DNA from: CAWCUK01 sp963798775
GTDB lineage: Bacteria; Bacteroidota; Ignavibacteria; Ignavibacteriales; Ignavibacteriaceae
Length of the DNA: 64,000 nt
Direction of reading: 5' to 3'
NCBI GenBank assembly: GCA_963798775.1
Contig: CAWCUK010000005.1
Span: forward strand, 245,966-309,965
Shown: positions 45,455-54,784 of the stretch, piece by piece
Layout of the letters: each line of letters begins with the position of its first letter
How positions within the stretch are numbered: the stretch's first letter is position 1
The notes under the pieces: model-generated
Database searches by the model: none
What the model saw: only the letters and a program-made list of their open reading frames with translations
Told to the model about the DNA's origin: nothing
Position numbers and translations under genes: made by a program

Positions 45455-47569
45455 TTAATATTTGGGACTCACGCCAAAATTATAAAACATAAACGAATAA
45501 ATATCCGCTTGTTCTTCAATAATTTTTGAAGTCGGTTTTCCCGCGCCGTGGCCGGCTCTTGTTTCTATTCTTATTAGAACCGGATTATCGCCTTTATATT
45601 TTTCTTGTAATGTTGAAATATATTTAAACGAATGCGCCGGTACAACGCGGTCATCATGGTCGGCGGTGGTTACTAAGGTTGCGGGATAAGGAAGGCCGCT
45701 TTTTATATTGTGCAATGGAGAATATGCGTACAAAGTTTTAAATTGTTGTTCATTTTCACTTGAACCGTATTCCGGAACCCAAGCCCACCCAATTGTAAAT
45801 TTATGGAAACGCAGCATATCCATTACGCCCACCGCGGGAAACGCTGCTTTAAATAAATCGGGCCGCTGATTTATTACCGCTCCGATTAATAATCCGCCGT
45901 TAGAACCTCCGGCGCAGGCTAATTTTTCGGGTGACGTATATTTTTTATCAATTAAATATTGAGCCGCGGAAATAAAATCATCAAAAACATTTTGTTTATT
46001 TTCCAGCATTCCTGCTTTATGCCATTTTTCACCGTACTCTCCGCCGCCTCTTAAATTGGGCATAGCGTAAATACCGCCGTTTTCTAAAAGAATTAATCTC
46101 GAAATACTGAATGAAGGATTTAAGCTAATATTAAAACCGCCGTAAGCGTATAGCAAAGTGGGGTTTTGCCCGTTAAGTTCAATTCCTTTTTTATGTACAA
46201 TAAACATCGGGACTTTAGTGCCGTCTTTACTATTGTAAAAAACCTGTTCGGTTTCATAATTATCAAAATCAAAATCTAATTCCGGCTGATGAAGAATCTC
46301 TGATTCTTTGGAATCAACATTATACTTAAAAATTGTGGTTGGATAAGTAAAAGAGGTAAACGCGTAAAACGCCTGCGCGTCGTCTTTCTTTCCCGAGAAA
46401 CCGCCGACAGTCCCCAATGTAGGTAATTTTATTTCGGCTTCTGATTTGCCATTTAAATCATATTGATAAACATGACTGCTCGCGTCCTTCATATAAGTCG
46501 CAATTAAATTTCCTCCTATTATTGTCGCGGACTGCAGTACGTTTTCTTTTTCGGGGAGAATTTTCTGCCAATTATTTTCGGAGGGATTTTTAGGATCAAT
46601 TAAAACCAATTGATAATTAGGCGCGCTTTTATCCGTTAAAACTAAAAGCTTATTTTCAAGATTATCTACCACACCATAATTATTATCAAAATTATCTACA
46701 ACAGTTATAAATTTGGAATCCGGTTCATCTAAATCTTTAACAAAAAGTTCGTTATTGCTTGTTCCGGTGGAAGCATAAACAATAAGATATTTTTCATCCT
46801 CGGAAGTCTGCGCGTAAAAAGTCATTTTCGGTTCATCTTCATTGCCGTAAATACGCTTATCTTCTTTTTGATCGGTGCCGATTTTATGGTAATAAATTTG
46901 GTGATAATTATTTTGAGAAGTTAACTCTTCCCCTTCGGAAGGAGTTGGATAACGGCTGTAATAAAATCCTTCGTCCTTCCAGGAAATCCCGGAAAATTTT
47001 ATCCATTCAAGATGATCATCTAATTTCTTTTTAGAAGCAACATCCATAACATAAAATTCATTCCAATCCGAACCGCCGGAAGCGGTGCCGTAAGCGAAAT
47101 ATTTTCCGTCCTTAGAAACCGAATAAGTTGTAAGCGCTATTGTGCCGTCTTTAGAAAGATTGTTCGGATCCAGAAAAACTTCAGGTTCACTATTTAAATC
47201 GTTTTGAATATAAATAACATCCTGGTTTTGAAGTCCGTTATTCTTTGAGAAAAAATAATTATCCCCCGCTTTAAACGGGACCGAATATTTTGGGTAATTC
47301 CAAAGTTGCTCTAAACGATTTTTAATTTTTTCCCGGTAAGGAATCTTTGATAAATAATCAAAAGTAACTTTATTTTCCTGCTTAACCCATTTCGCGACGG
47401 CTTCGGAAGTATCGTTTTCCAGCCAGCGGTAAGGATCGGCAACTTTAACTCCAAAATAATTATCCGTTTGATTCACTTTTTTTGTATCGGGATAATTAAA
47501 TTCAGATTGGGCGAATATTAAAAAATTGAACGGTAAAAACATCAAAATAACCATTAGTTTAGTTTTCAT
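45455..47569 (-). CDS. Prolyl oligopeptidase (S9A)
   Basis: 704 residues with a cleavable signal (KLMVILMFLPFNFLIFAQS), so periplasmic. The N-terminal POP-type segment (YPDTKKVNQTDNYFGVKVADPYRWLE) leads into a beta-propeller and a C-terminal hydrolase. The Ser is in CAGGSNGGLLIGAV, Asp in VTTADHDDRVVPAHSFKY and His in TRAGHGAGKPTSK. It cleaves short proline-containing peptides. Together with the metalloprotease and the cytosolic S9 enzyme it suggests peptide use as a nutrient. Confidence 0.93.
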   Translation of the reverse strand: MKTKLMVILMFLPFNFLIFAQSEFNYPDTKKVNQTDNYFGVKVADPYRWLENDTSEAVAKWVKQENKVTFDYLSKIPYREKIKNRLEQLWNYPKYSVPFKAGDNYFFSKNNGLQNQDVIYIQNDLNSEPEVFLDPNNLSKDGTIALTTYSVSKDGKYFAYGTASGGSDWNEFYVMDVASKKKLDDHLEWIKFSGISWKDEGFYYSRYPTPSEGEELTSQNNYHQIYYHKIGTDQKEDKRIYGNEDEPKMTFYAQTSEDEKYLIVYASTGTSNNELFVKDLDEPDSKFITVVDNFDNNYGVVDNLENKLLVLTDKSAPNYQLVLIDPKNPSENNWQKILPEKENVLQSATIIGGNLIATYMKDASSHVYQYDLNGKSEAEIKLPTLGTVGGFSGKKDDAQAFYAFTSFTYPTTIFKYNVDSKESEILHQPELDFDFDNYETEQVFYNSKDGTKVPMFIVHKKGIELNGQNPTLLYAYGGFNISLNPSFSISRLILLENGGIYAMPNLRGGGEYGEKWHKAGMLENKQNVFDDFISAAQYLIDKKYTSPEKLACAGGSNGGLLIGAVINQRPDLFKAAFPAVGVMDMLRFHKFTIGWAWVPEYGSSENEQQFKTLYAYSPLHNIKSGLPYPATLVTTADHDDRVVPAHSFKYISTLQEKYKGDNPVLIRIETRAGHGAGKPTSKIIEEQADIYSFMFYNFGVSPKY

Positions 47570-47816
47570 TTTTCCCTCAATTAAGTAAAAATGATGAAAA
47601 TAATATGGCGCTTAGCGCACGGCTAATTAAAAGATTAAGAGAAAATATACAAAATTTGTATTAGATAAATTCATCAAACTATTCCACGGTTTTTTAAAAC
47701 CATAGGAGTGGGATGAATTTGCCTTAATAATTTTTTTAATCTTTATCCTCTAATAAATCCGCGGCATCCTCCGAACTAAGTGGGCAGACATTTTATTAAT
47801 TAAAGTTTGAATGAAT

Positions 47817-47843
47817 AACCACGACCCTTTAAATCGTGGGGTT
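47817..47843. repeat. REP-like hairpin
   Basis: Imperfect palindrome with arms AACCACGA and TCGTGGGGTT around a 9-base loop. It resembles the hairpins linked to REP-associated tyrosine transposases; no such transposase is in the window. Confidence 0.45.
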
Positions 47844-48007
47844 ATATGAAAAACAAAAATATTGTCGGCTTCAGTTCAAGAAGTTTACCGGAAGCCGTCG
47901 ATCGTATATATTATTTTTATCCACAAGCTAAAGCTCGCGGCAATTCAAAAAGAATAAGATTTCGATATTTTTCCGAAGAACAATGGTACGGATTTTTAAC
48001 TATCGGG

Positions 48008-48124
48008 TGGGGAATGCTTTTGAGCCTGAATTCAAAAAAGTGGGGAACACTTTTGACCCGACAACTGGGGAATACTTTTGACCCAATTTCCTATTTTATT
48101 GGGGAATACTTTTGGACTTTGACA
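48008..48124 (-). mobile_element. Solo end of an IS21-like insertion sequence (remnant)
   Basis: Four directly repeated copies of TGGGGAAYRCTTTTGA, starting at 48008, 48041, 48066 and 48100, at spacings of 33, 25 and 34 bp, ending in a TGACA terminus (48120-48124; read outward on the minus strand it starts TGTCA). Multiple transposase-binding repeats at each end are typical of IS21-family elements. No istA or istB gene is present, so only one end remains. Identity is inferred from the pattern. Confidence 0.45.
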
Positions 48125-48193
48125 TTTTTAGCAAGTTCTTTTGCAGCGCGTTTTCTGGCGCCTATCTCGCCTCAACTTTCCCCAAACTCCCCT

Positions 48194-48255
48194 CACTCCC
48201 TCTCTCTCACTCCCTCTCTCACTCCCTCTCTCACTCCCTCTCTCACTCCCTCACC
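48194..48255. repeat. CT-rich 12-bp tandem array
   Basis: About four to five copies of ACTCCCTCTCTC. Related CTCACTCCCTTACTCT stretches occur at 61740-61803 and 62157-62195. Confidence 0.8.
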
Positions 48256-48275
48256 TCGTATAACACAAAAAAAAA

Positions 48276-48295
48276 GCGCACCTAAAAAGATGCGC
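48276..48295 (-). terminator. Terminator of the OmpA-family gene
   Basis: Stem GCGCA / TGCGC with flanking A/T extension; on the minus strand it is followed by nine T residues. Confidence 0.7.
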
Positions 48296-48320
48296 CTTTT
48301 CTACTCTCTATTTTAACAGG

Positions 48321-49802
48321 TTACTGATTATCATTCTGATTATTATTTTCACCGCTTTCTACAAGTCTTATTTCTACTCTTCTGTTCATCGCTCTTCCTT
48401 CCGCGGTACTGTTTGTAGCTATAGGATTGCTTTCGCCTTTTCCTACAACCTGAAGTTTATCTCTGTCAACTCCTTTTGAGACAAGATAATCAACCACTGA
48501 TTGAGCTCTTTCTCTGGAGAGTTTCATATTATATGATTCTGAACCGACCGCGTCAGTATAGCCTTCAACGGACCATTCTGTGTTGGGATTGCTTTTTATT
48601 GACTTAGCTATTTTATCCAAGGTAGAATAAGCATTCGGAAGCAAAGCGGATTTGTTGAATTCAAAATTAGTATCACCGCTTAATACCATTTTCTTCTGCA
48701 CCTGAACTACCTCTTTGGCGCATCCGTTTTCATCTACTTGTTTTCCTGCTGGAGTATTCGGGCATTTGTCTTGGTAATCCGGTACACCGTCATTATCGGT
48801 ATCTTTCGGACATCCGTTTGCGTCAACAGCGGCGCCTTTTGGTGTGTTCGGGCATTTGTCGTTATTATCAGCTACACCGTCATTATCTGTATCCGGGCAG
48901 CCGTCCTCATTTACCTGCATTCCGGCCGGCGTATTCGGGCATTTATCAACTTTATCAGGAACGCCGTCATTGTCAGAATCCGTCGCGCAGCCGTTTTCAT
49001 CTACTTCCATTCCTCTTTTTGTATTCGGGCATTTATCTTTATAATCGGGAACGCCGTCACCGTCTGTATCAACAGCGCATCCGAAATCATCAACTCTTAC
49101 TCCCGGCGGAGTATCAGGGCATTGGTCTTTAGAATCTAAAACTCCGTCGCCGTCGGTATCTTTATTTGTAAAGAAAGTATAAGAGAATCCGGCCATTGTT
49201 CTAATTAAAAAATCATTATCTCCCCCTTTGGCAACATCATCCCAATTATCGTTAGGACTAAAATCCGCTCCGATACTTAAATCTAATGCAAGTGCTTCGG
49301 CAACCATAAAATGAACACCTATTTCTCCTAAGAAAACTCCTTCATTTTTTTTATATGCCTGTGCGGCGTTCCGCGGTAAAACATTTCGATTTTCATCTTT
49401 CGGATTAAAATTTAGATATTCTGCGCCGGCAAAAGCATAAGGAAATACCGCGTCTTTTATAGATAATGTATAAGTAACCCCGCCGCCGACGGCAAAAATA
49501 TTGGTTCTGAAAATGGTAGGAGTTTCGTTTACATCTTTTCCGCTTACATAACCCGCGTCAGTAAAAGCTCTTAAGCCGAAAATTCCGGAGGAGGTTGTCG
49601 GGAAATAATAATCTAAACGCGCTCTTCCTAAAATATCCGGCCTTATATCTGAATAATCTGTTTTACCAATAGTCATCCCGGCGTCAACACCAATCATTAA
49701 AGAACCGGAAAGCATATTTGTTTTCATATTCCGTTCTTGTGCAAGTGAAACCGAGGCGAAAGTAAACATCAGTAAAAGAATTAGTAATATAGATCTCTTC
49801 AT
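48321..49802 (-). CDS. OmpA-family protein with thrombospondin type 3 repeats
   Basis: 493 residues from the ATG at 49800-49802, with AAAGGA at a suitable distance. The ATG at 49805 and TTG at 49817 are alternatives. Signal peptide (SILLILLLMFTFASVSLAQ), an eight-stranded barrel-like domain (about 30-215), five calcium-binding TSP3 repeats of the DTDGDGVPDYKDKCPNTPKG type (about 220-365), then an OmpA C-terminal peptidoglycan-binding domain (NFEFNKSALLPNAYSTL, VEGYTDAVGSESYNMKLSRERAQSV). It links the outer membrane to the cell wall. The Asp/Asn pattern of the repeats is intact. Confidence 0.93.
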   Translation of the reverse strand: MKRSILLILLLMFTFASVSLAQERNMKTNMLSGSLMIGVDAGMTIGKTDYSDIRPDILGRARLDYYFPTTSSGIFGLRAFTDAGYVSGKDVNETPTIFRTNIFAVGGGVTYTLSIKDAVFPYAFAGAEYLNFNPKDENRNVLPRNAAQAYKKNEGVFLGEIGVHFMVAEALALDLSIGADFSPNDNWDDVAKGGDNDFLIRTMAGFSYTFFTNKDTDGDGVLDSKDQCPDTPPGVRVDDFGCAVDTDGDGVPDYKDKCPNTKRGMEVDENGCATDSDNDGVPDKVDKCPNTPAGMQVNEDGCPDTDNDGVADNNDKCPNTPKGAAVDANGCPKDTDNDGVPDYQDKCPNTPAGKQVDENGCAKEVVQVQKKMVLSGDTNFEFNKSALLPNAYSTLDKIAKSIKSNPNTEWSVEGYTDAVGSESYNMKLSRERAQSVVDYLVSKGVDRDKLQVVGKGESNPIATNSTAEGRAMNRRVEIRLVESGENNNQNDNQ

Positions 49803-49987
49803 CATCTGTCCTTTCAATATTTATTAAATCATTCTATTTCTTATAGTTAAAGTCAATATAATTGGGCTACTATAAACAATGATTGATTTATATCATTAAA
49901 AATGTATGATGAGAGATATAACAACTATTTATTTTATAATAAGTTAAGGAAGTGAAGTCAATAAATAAACACGAATTACATGGATTA

Positions 49988-50680
49988 CACTGACATTCAT
50001 TCACTCACTCATTCAGCCATTCACTCATTCACCCATTCACTCATTCATCCATTCAGTCATTCATCCATCCATTCAGTCATTCATCCATCCATTCAGCCAT
50101 TCAGCCATCCATTCAGCCATTCACTCATTCAGTCATTCATCCATTCACTCATTCATCCATTCACTCATTCATCCATTCACTCATTCACCCATTCACTCAT
50201 TCATCCATTCACTCATTCACTCATTCACTCATTCACTCATTCAGTCATTCATCCATTCACTCATTCACTCATTCAGCCATTCAGTCATTCACTCATTCAG
50301 TCATTCACTCATTCAGTCATTCAGCCATTCACTCATTCACTCATTCACTCATTCATCCATTCACTCATTCATCTCATTCAGTCATTCATCCATCCATTCA
50401 GTCATTCATCTCATTCAGTCATTCATCCATCCATTCACTCATTCACTCATTCACTCATTCACTCATTCACTCATTCACTCATTCACTCATTCACTCATTC
50501 AGCCATTCACTCATTCATTCATCTCATTCATCATCACTCATTCACTCATTCACTCATTCACTCATTCATCCTTCACTCATCTCATTCACTCATTCACTCA
50601 TTCAGCCTCATTCACTCATTCAGTCATTCACTCATTCACTCATTCATCCATTCACTCATTCATCCATTCACTTTGTCACT
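49988..50680. repeat. Large degenerate octamer array (A-N-Y-CATTC)n
   Basis: About 690 bp of near-continuous 8-bp units, A-N-Y-C-A-T-T-C on the plus strand. ACTCATTC dominates, with ATCCATTC, AGTCATTC, AGCCATTC and ACCCATTC variants and a few units with indels. Some units alternate to give a 16-bp higher-order period (ATCCATTCACTCATTC). It starts about 190 bp upstream of the OmpA gene and ends at the gmd stop. The plus strand is open in all frames only because the unit lacks stops; it is not a gene. Confidence 0.95.
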
Positions 50681-50685
50681 CTTCC

Positions 50686-51813
50686 TCAATACCCTCTTCT
50701 CAAAACTTTATCCAGATCCGCTTGAATCATAATCTCAACCAGTTTTTCAAATTTAGTACTTGCTTTCCAGTCCAATATTTCTTCTGCCTTTGTGGGATCT
50801 CCGATTAATAAATCAACTTCGGTCGGACGGTAATAATTCGGATCAACCTCGACTACAGTGGTTCCCGGCTTTAAATCATTTGATAAACGGAATTTATAAT
50901 CATTGTTATTTTTATCGAAATCTATAAGCTCTTTTGCTTTTTCCCAATTTATACTTTTAATAACTCCTTTTTCATCGGGACCTTCACCTTTCCATTCAAG
51001 TTCTATTCCCATTTCCCTAAAAGTTAAAGCGGCAAAATCTCGTACTGTATTAGTTTCGCCGGTAGCTAAAACAAAATCCTGCGCGGTATCACCCTGAAGT
51101 ATTTTCCACATTCCTTCACAATATTCGGGCGCGAAACCCCAATCTCGTTTTGAACTTAAATTTCCGAGCAGCAGTTTATCTTGTATTCCCGCTGCTATTC
51201 TTGCCGCCGCCCTGGTTATTTTTCTTGTTACAAAAGTTTCCCCTCTTCTTGGGGATTCATGGTTGAATAAAATACCGTTACACGCGAATAAATTATATGC
51301 CTCACGGTAATTTACTATGATCCAATAACCGTAAAGTTTTGCTACACCGTATGGAGAGCGGGGATAAAAAGGAGTTTTTTCCGTCTGCGGAACTTCCTGT
51401 ACTTTTCCGAATAATTCACTTGTTGAAGCTTGATAAAATTTAACTTGCCTTAAACCTACTTCCCTAATCGCGTCTAAAAATCGTAAAGTTCCTAACGCGT
51501 CTACCTGAGCGGTATAATCGGGAACTTCAAAAGAAACTTTTACATGACTCTGAGCCGCTAAATTATAAATTTCATCGGGCTCTATTTTTTCTAATAATCT
51601 ATTTAAATTACTTGTGTCAACCACATCACCGTAATGAAGAAACATCTTTTTGTTTAGTATTTCTTTATTTCCGTAAAGATGGTCTATTCTGCCGGTATTA
51701 AAAGAACTGCTTCTTCTAATTATCCCGTGAACTTCATAACCTTTATCTAAAAGAATTTCAGTGAGATAACTTCCGTCCTGGCCGGTAATTCCGGTTATTA
51801 AAGCTTTTTTCAT
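50686..51813 (-). CDS. gmd: GDP-mannose 4,6-dehydratase
   Basis: 375 residues, the usual length. It turns GDP-mannose into GDP-4-keto-6-deoxymannose, the first step to GDP-L-fucose and related sugars. NAD(P) site TGITGQDGSYLTEILL, substrate/cofactor segment NLAAQSHVKVSFE, catalytic STSELFG and YxxxK in SPYGVAKLYGYW, plus HESPRRGETFVTRKI. The next enzyme, GDP-fucose synthase, is encoded 475 bp upstream in the same direction. The stop lies 5 bp from the octamer array. Confidence 0.96.
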   Translation of the reverse strand: MKKALITGITGQDGSYLTEILLDKGYEVHGIIRRSSSFNTGRIDHLYGNKEILNKKMFLHYGDVVDTSNLNRLLEKIEPDEIYNLAAQSHVKVSFEVPDYTAQVDALGTLRFLDAIREVGLRQVKFYQASTSELFGKVQEVPQTEKTPFYPRSPYGVAKLYGYWIIVNYREAYNLFACNGILFNHESPRRGETFVTRKITRAAARIAAGIQDKLLLGNLSSKRDWGFAPEYCEGMWKILQGDTAQDFVLATGETNTVRDFAALTFREMGIELEWKGEGPDEKGVIKSINWEKAKELIDFDKNNNDYKFRLSNDLKPGTTVVEVDPNYYRPTEVDLLIGDPTKAEEILDWKASTKFEKLVEIMIQADLDKVLRRGY

Positions 51814-51867
51814 TTATTCTCCGAATAATAATTAAAAATTAAAAAGGCAAAATTAAAAAATGAATTT

Positions 51868-52206
51868 TTAATTTAATTTACTTGCGATTGCGCCTAAAAT
51901 ACTTTTTAGTTGTCTGGATTCTTCAATTAAAGGTTCAACATCTTCTAGCGAAATGTTTAATTCTTTAATGATTCTTAGCCAATAATTTGATTCTCTCATT
52001 TCTCTAAGTGAAATATTAATTTTGTATTTAAAATCAGCTCTACTTGAAGCGGCTTGGGCTTCTTCATAATTTGCTCCGCTTGAGGTTGAGCTTTTTGTTA
52101 ATTGATATTTTATTACAGATGTTTCTGGGGAATTCTGAATTTTAATTAAAAATTTAATTGTGGAAATAACAAATCGGAAAAGTCTGCCGTTAAGATCTTT
52201 ATCCAT
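51868..52206 (-). CDS. Four-helix-bundle protein (S23/IVS type)
   Basis: 112 residues of the family found within 23S rRNA intervening sequences and as free genes in many Bacteroidota. Features are SVIKYQLTKSSTSSGANYEEAQAASSRADF and the LREMRESNYWLRII helix. The function is unknown. It sits between gmd and fcl and is bordered by AT-rich repeats. Confidence 0.88.
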   Translation of the reverse strand: MDKDLNGRLFRFVISTIKFLIKIQNSPETSVIKYQLTKSSTSSGANYEEAQAASSRADFKYKINISLREMRESNYWLRIIKELNISLEDVEPLIEESRQLKSILGAIASKLN

Positions 52207-52299
52207 TTTTCTAATTTTTAATTTCTAATTTCTAATTTTTAATTTTTAATTTCTAATTTTTAATTTTTAATTTCTAATTTTTAATTTTTAATTTTTAAT
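52207..52299. repeat. AT-rich tandem repeats (TTTTTAAT / TTTCTAAT)
   Basis: About 90 bp of 7-8-bp units TAATTTTT and TAATTTC upstream of the four-helix-bundle gene, running into the last codons of fcl (stop at 52288). Confidence 0.85.
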
Positions 52300-53247
52300 T
52301 GTTCCCCTGAACCACCCATAAGCTTTCTCTATCCCTTCTTTCAAAGAAGTTTTCGCTTTCCAGCCTAGTTCATTTATTCTGCTTACATCCATAAGCTTCC
52401 TCGGAGTGCCGTCCGGTTTGGCTGAATCATATTCAATTCTTCCTTCGAACCCCACAACTTCCGCAATAATATTCGCAAGCTCCGCGATTGATAAATCTTC
52501 CCCGGTGCCCACATTTATTTGTGAAATTCCTTTTTCATAGACATCTTTTGCGTTTATATTTTCAAGAAGAAAAGTTACCGCTTCGGCAAGATCCTCCACA
52601 TAAAGAAATTCCCGCTTCGGCTTTCCGCTTCCCCATAACATAACCGTACTTTTTCCGGCTTCTTTTGCTTCATGAAATTTTCTAATTAAAGCGGGTAGGA
52701 CGTGAGATGTTTCCAAATCAAAGTTATCATTTGGCCCGTATAAATTTGTCGGCATTGCGGAAAAATAATTGGCGCCGTATTGGCGGTAGTAATTCTCACA
52801 TAATTTTATTCCGGCTATTTTGGCAATCGCGTATGGTTCGTTTGTATATTCAAGATAATCCGAAAGAAGATACTCCTCTTTTAAAGGCTGCGGTGCCAGT
52901 TTAGGATAGATACATGAACTGCCGAGAAAAATCATCTTCTCAACATTATTCTTAAAAGCCGCATTAATTATGTTAGCTTCAATCATCAAATTATCATAAA
53001 TGAATTCAGCGCGGTACGTATTATTCGCTAAAATCCCCCCGACCTTAGCCGCCGCTACAATAACAACTTCCGGCTTTTCTTCCGCGAAAAATTTTTCCGT
53101 TTCTTCCTGCCGGATTAAATTTAGTTCTTTTGAAGTCCTGTAAACGAGATTAGAATACCCTTTATTTTCCAAATCCCGTTTTACCGCAGAACCAACCATC
53201 CCCCGGTGTCCCGCTATATATATTTTTTTCTTTTTTAATTCTGTCAT
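52288..53247 (-). CDS. fcl: GDP-L-fucose synthase
   Basis: 319 residues; a dual epimerase/reductase making GDP-L-fucose from the product of Gmd. Rossmann motif AGHRGMVGSAVKRDLE, catalytic LGSSCIYPK and YxxxK in NEPYAIAKIAGIKLCENYYRQYG, and SAMPTNLYGPNDNFD. The last residues (WFRGTIKN) run into an AT-rich repeat. With gmd it forms a complete two-step pathway from GDP-mannose, feeding an exopolysaccharide or O-antigen. Confidence 0.96.
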   Translation of the reverse strand: MTELKKKKIYIAGHRGMVGSAVKRDLENKGYSNLVYRTSKELNLIRQEETEKFFAEEKPEVVIVAAAKVGGILANNTYRAEFIYDNLMIEANIINAAFKNNVEKMIFLGSSCIYPKLAPQPLKEEYLLSDYLEYTNEPYAIAKIAGIKLCENYYRQYGANYFSAMPTNLYGPNDNFDLETSHVLPALIRKFHEAKEAGKSTVMLWGSGKPKREFLYVEDLAEAVTFLLENINAKDVYEKGISQINVGTGEDLSIAELANIIAEVVGFEGRIEYDSAKPDGTPRKLMDVSRINELGWKAKTSLKEGIEKAYGWFRGTIKN

Positions 53248-53617
53248 TTAACTGCTTTTTTTATTTAATTATTCTAATATTTTAATCTATCCAATTTTTT
53301 CAGTCATTCATCCATTCAATCATTCATCCATTCACTCATTCACTCATTCACCCATTCAACCATTCAGTCATTCATACATTCATTCAATCATTCACCCATT
53401 CATTCATTCATCCATTCACCCATTCACCCATTCACCCATTCAATCATTCAATCATTCACCCATTCAATCATTCAATCATTCACCCATTCAATCATTCACC
53501 CATTCACCCATTCAATCTTTTCCTCTCCGATACTCCCGGACACCTACACAGACAAGATTGTCTGTGCTACGATAAACCTAATTACTTACTCATTTCCTTT
53601 GTCACCTTCTCACCTTG
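53248..53617. repeat. Intergenic octamer array plus hairpin motif and GTTACCTT repeats
   Basis: 53301-53516 is a second A-N-Y-CATTC array, here rich in AATCATTC and ACCCATTC. 53548-53565 is the hairpin ACAGACAA-GA-TTGTCTGT followed by GCTACG. 53595-53635 holds CACCTT/TTGTTACC units that run into the 3' end of the aminotransferase gene. No gene is present. Confidence 0.85.
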
Positions 53618-54784
53618 TTACTTTGTTACCTTTTCCCCAATCTTCTCAACAACATACTCAAGTTGTTCTTTACTTAATTCGGGATAAATCGGAAGCGCGA
53701 GAGAAGTATCCGCCGCGAATTCAGCGTTTGGAAAATCTCCTTTAGTATAACCTAAATCAGCAAAACATTCCTGCAGATGGAACGGCACCGGATAATAAAT
53801 TTCTGTTGCCACTCCTTTATCAGCCAAAAACTGCCGCAGCTCATCTCTGTTTTCAACACGGATTATATATTGATTGTAGATATGATAATTCTTCAGATCA
53901 TCCGATTTATAAACCGGCTTAGGTAAAAGGACTTTATTCTTTTCATCAAAATTAATTTTACCTTCTTCTTCCGCAAGTCCAGCATTTATAAAAGCTTCGG
54001 TATAAATTTTCGCGTTTTCCCTTCTCTGCCGCGACCATTCGCCCAGATGCGGTAGTTTTACGTTTATTACCGCCGCTTGTATCGCGTCTATTCTAAAATT
54101 TCCGCCGACAACTTTATGATAATATTTCGGCTGCCCTCCATGAACGCGCATAATTTTTAACATTTCAGCAAGGCCGTCATCGTTCGTTACTACAAGTCCG
54201 CCGTCTCCGAAACAGCCTAAATTTTTACTCGGGAAGAAAGAAAAGCATCCGATATCTCCAATAGTACCGACCTTTCTTCCATCTTTATATTCAACGCCGA
54301 TGGCCTGAGCGCCGTCTTCAATTACTTTTATATTATGCTTCTTCGCGATCTCAATAATTTCACCCATCGCGGCGCTTTGTCCGTATAAATGGACAGGAAT
54401 AATAGCTTTAGTTTTTTCAGTAATTCTTTTTTCAATTTCTTTGGGATCAATATTAAACGTAACGGGATCATTATCCGCCAGAACCGGAGTAGCGTTTAAT
54501 CGTGAAACAACTCCCGCCGTAGCGAAAAATGAATATGTGGGAACTATAACTTCATCACCCGGTTTTATTCCGATAGCCATTAAAGCGACTAACAGAGCAT
54601 CCGTTCCGGATGAAACACCGAACGCGTAATTAACATTTAGATATTCTCGGAATGATTTCTCCATTTGGTCAACTTCGGGGCCAAGAATAAAATGCTGCGA
54701 CTCGGCAACTTTTAAAATCGCGTTATTTAATTCTTCTTTTAATGCCTGATACTGCGGCTTAAGGTCTAATAATGGTACTTTCAA
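53618..54784 (-). CDS. DegT/DnrJ/EryC1/StrS-family sugar aminotransferase
   Basis: 388 residues; PLP-dependent transamination of a keto sugar bound to a nucleotide. PLP Lys is K187 in FSFFPSKNLG; IEDGAQAIG contains the cofactor-contacting Asp; ALDALLVAL-type SSGTDALLVAL marks the phosphate pocket. Next to rfbA/rfbC, the likely substrate is a dTDP-keto-6-deoxyhexose, but which one cannot be told. The last codons (GEKVTK) are encoded by a GTTACCTT-type repeat. Confidence 0.93.
   Translation of the reverse strand: MKVPLLDLKPQYQALKEELNNAILKVAESQHFILGPEVDQMEKSFREYLNVNYAFGVSSGTDALLVALMAIGIKPGDEVIVPTYSFFATAGVVSRLNATPVLADNDPVTFNIDPKEIEKRITEKTKAIIPVHLYGQSAAMGEIIEIAKKHNIKVIEDGAQAIGVEYKDGRKVGTIGDIGCFSFFPSKNLGCFGDGGLVVTNDDGLAEMLKIMRVHGGQPKYYHKVVGGNFRIDAIQAAVINVKLPHLGEWSRQRRENAKIYTEAFINAGLAEEEGKINFDEKNKVLLPKPVYKSDDLKNYHIYNQYIIRVENRDELRQFLADKGVATEIYYPVPFHLQECFADLGYTKGDFPNAEFAADTSLALPIYPELSKEQLEYVVEKIGEKVTK

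Larger units (their letters stand above)
47570..48320. other. Non-coding region with mobile-element remnant and simple repeats
   Basis: About 750 bp without a convincing gene. From left: AT-rich leader of the peptidase gene; a REP-like hairpin (47817-47843); four imperfect 17-19-bp repeats resembling an IS21-type end (48008-48124); a CT-rich tandem array (48194-48255); and the OmpA-gene terminator. A plus-strand frame (47846-48316) crosses all of these and is judged spurious. Confidence 0.55.

Noticed and set aside
47846..48316. 156-codon plus-strand ORF
   Set aside because: It crosses a REP-like hairpin, the IS21-like repeats and a CT-rich array; the C-terminal SLTP repeats come from simple DNA repeats. 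No family is recognised.
48738..49139. 133-codon plus-strand ORF
   Set aside because: Shadow of the Asp-rich thrombospondin repeats of the OmpA-family gene on the minus strand.
49988..50680. CRISPR array
   Set aside because: Units are 8 bp with no longer conserved repeat and no unique spacers; no cas genes are present.
49980..50732. 250-codon plus-strand ORF made of His/Ser/Phe/Thr/Leu/Ile repeats
   Set aside because: It is a by-product of the octamer array, whose unit has no stop in any plus-strand frame. It has no ribosome binding site and runs into the end of gmd on the other strand.
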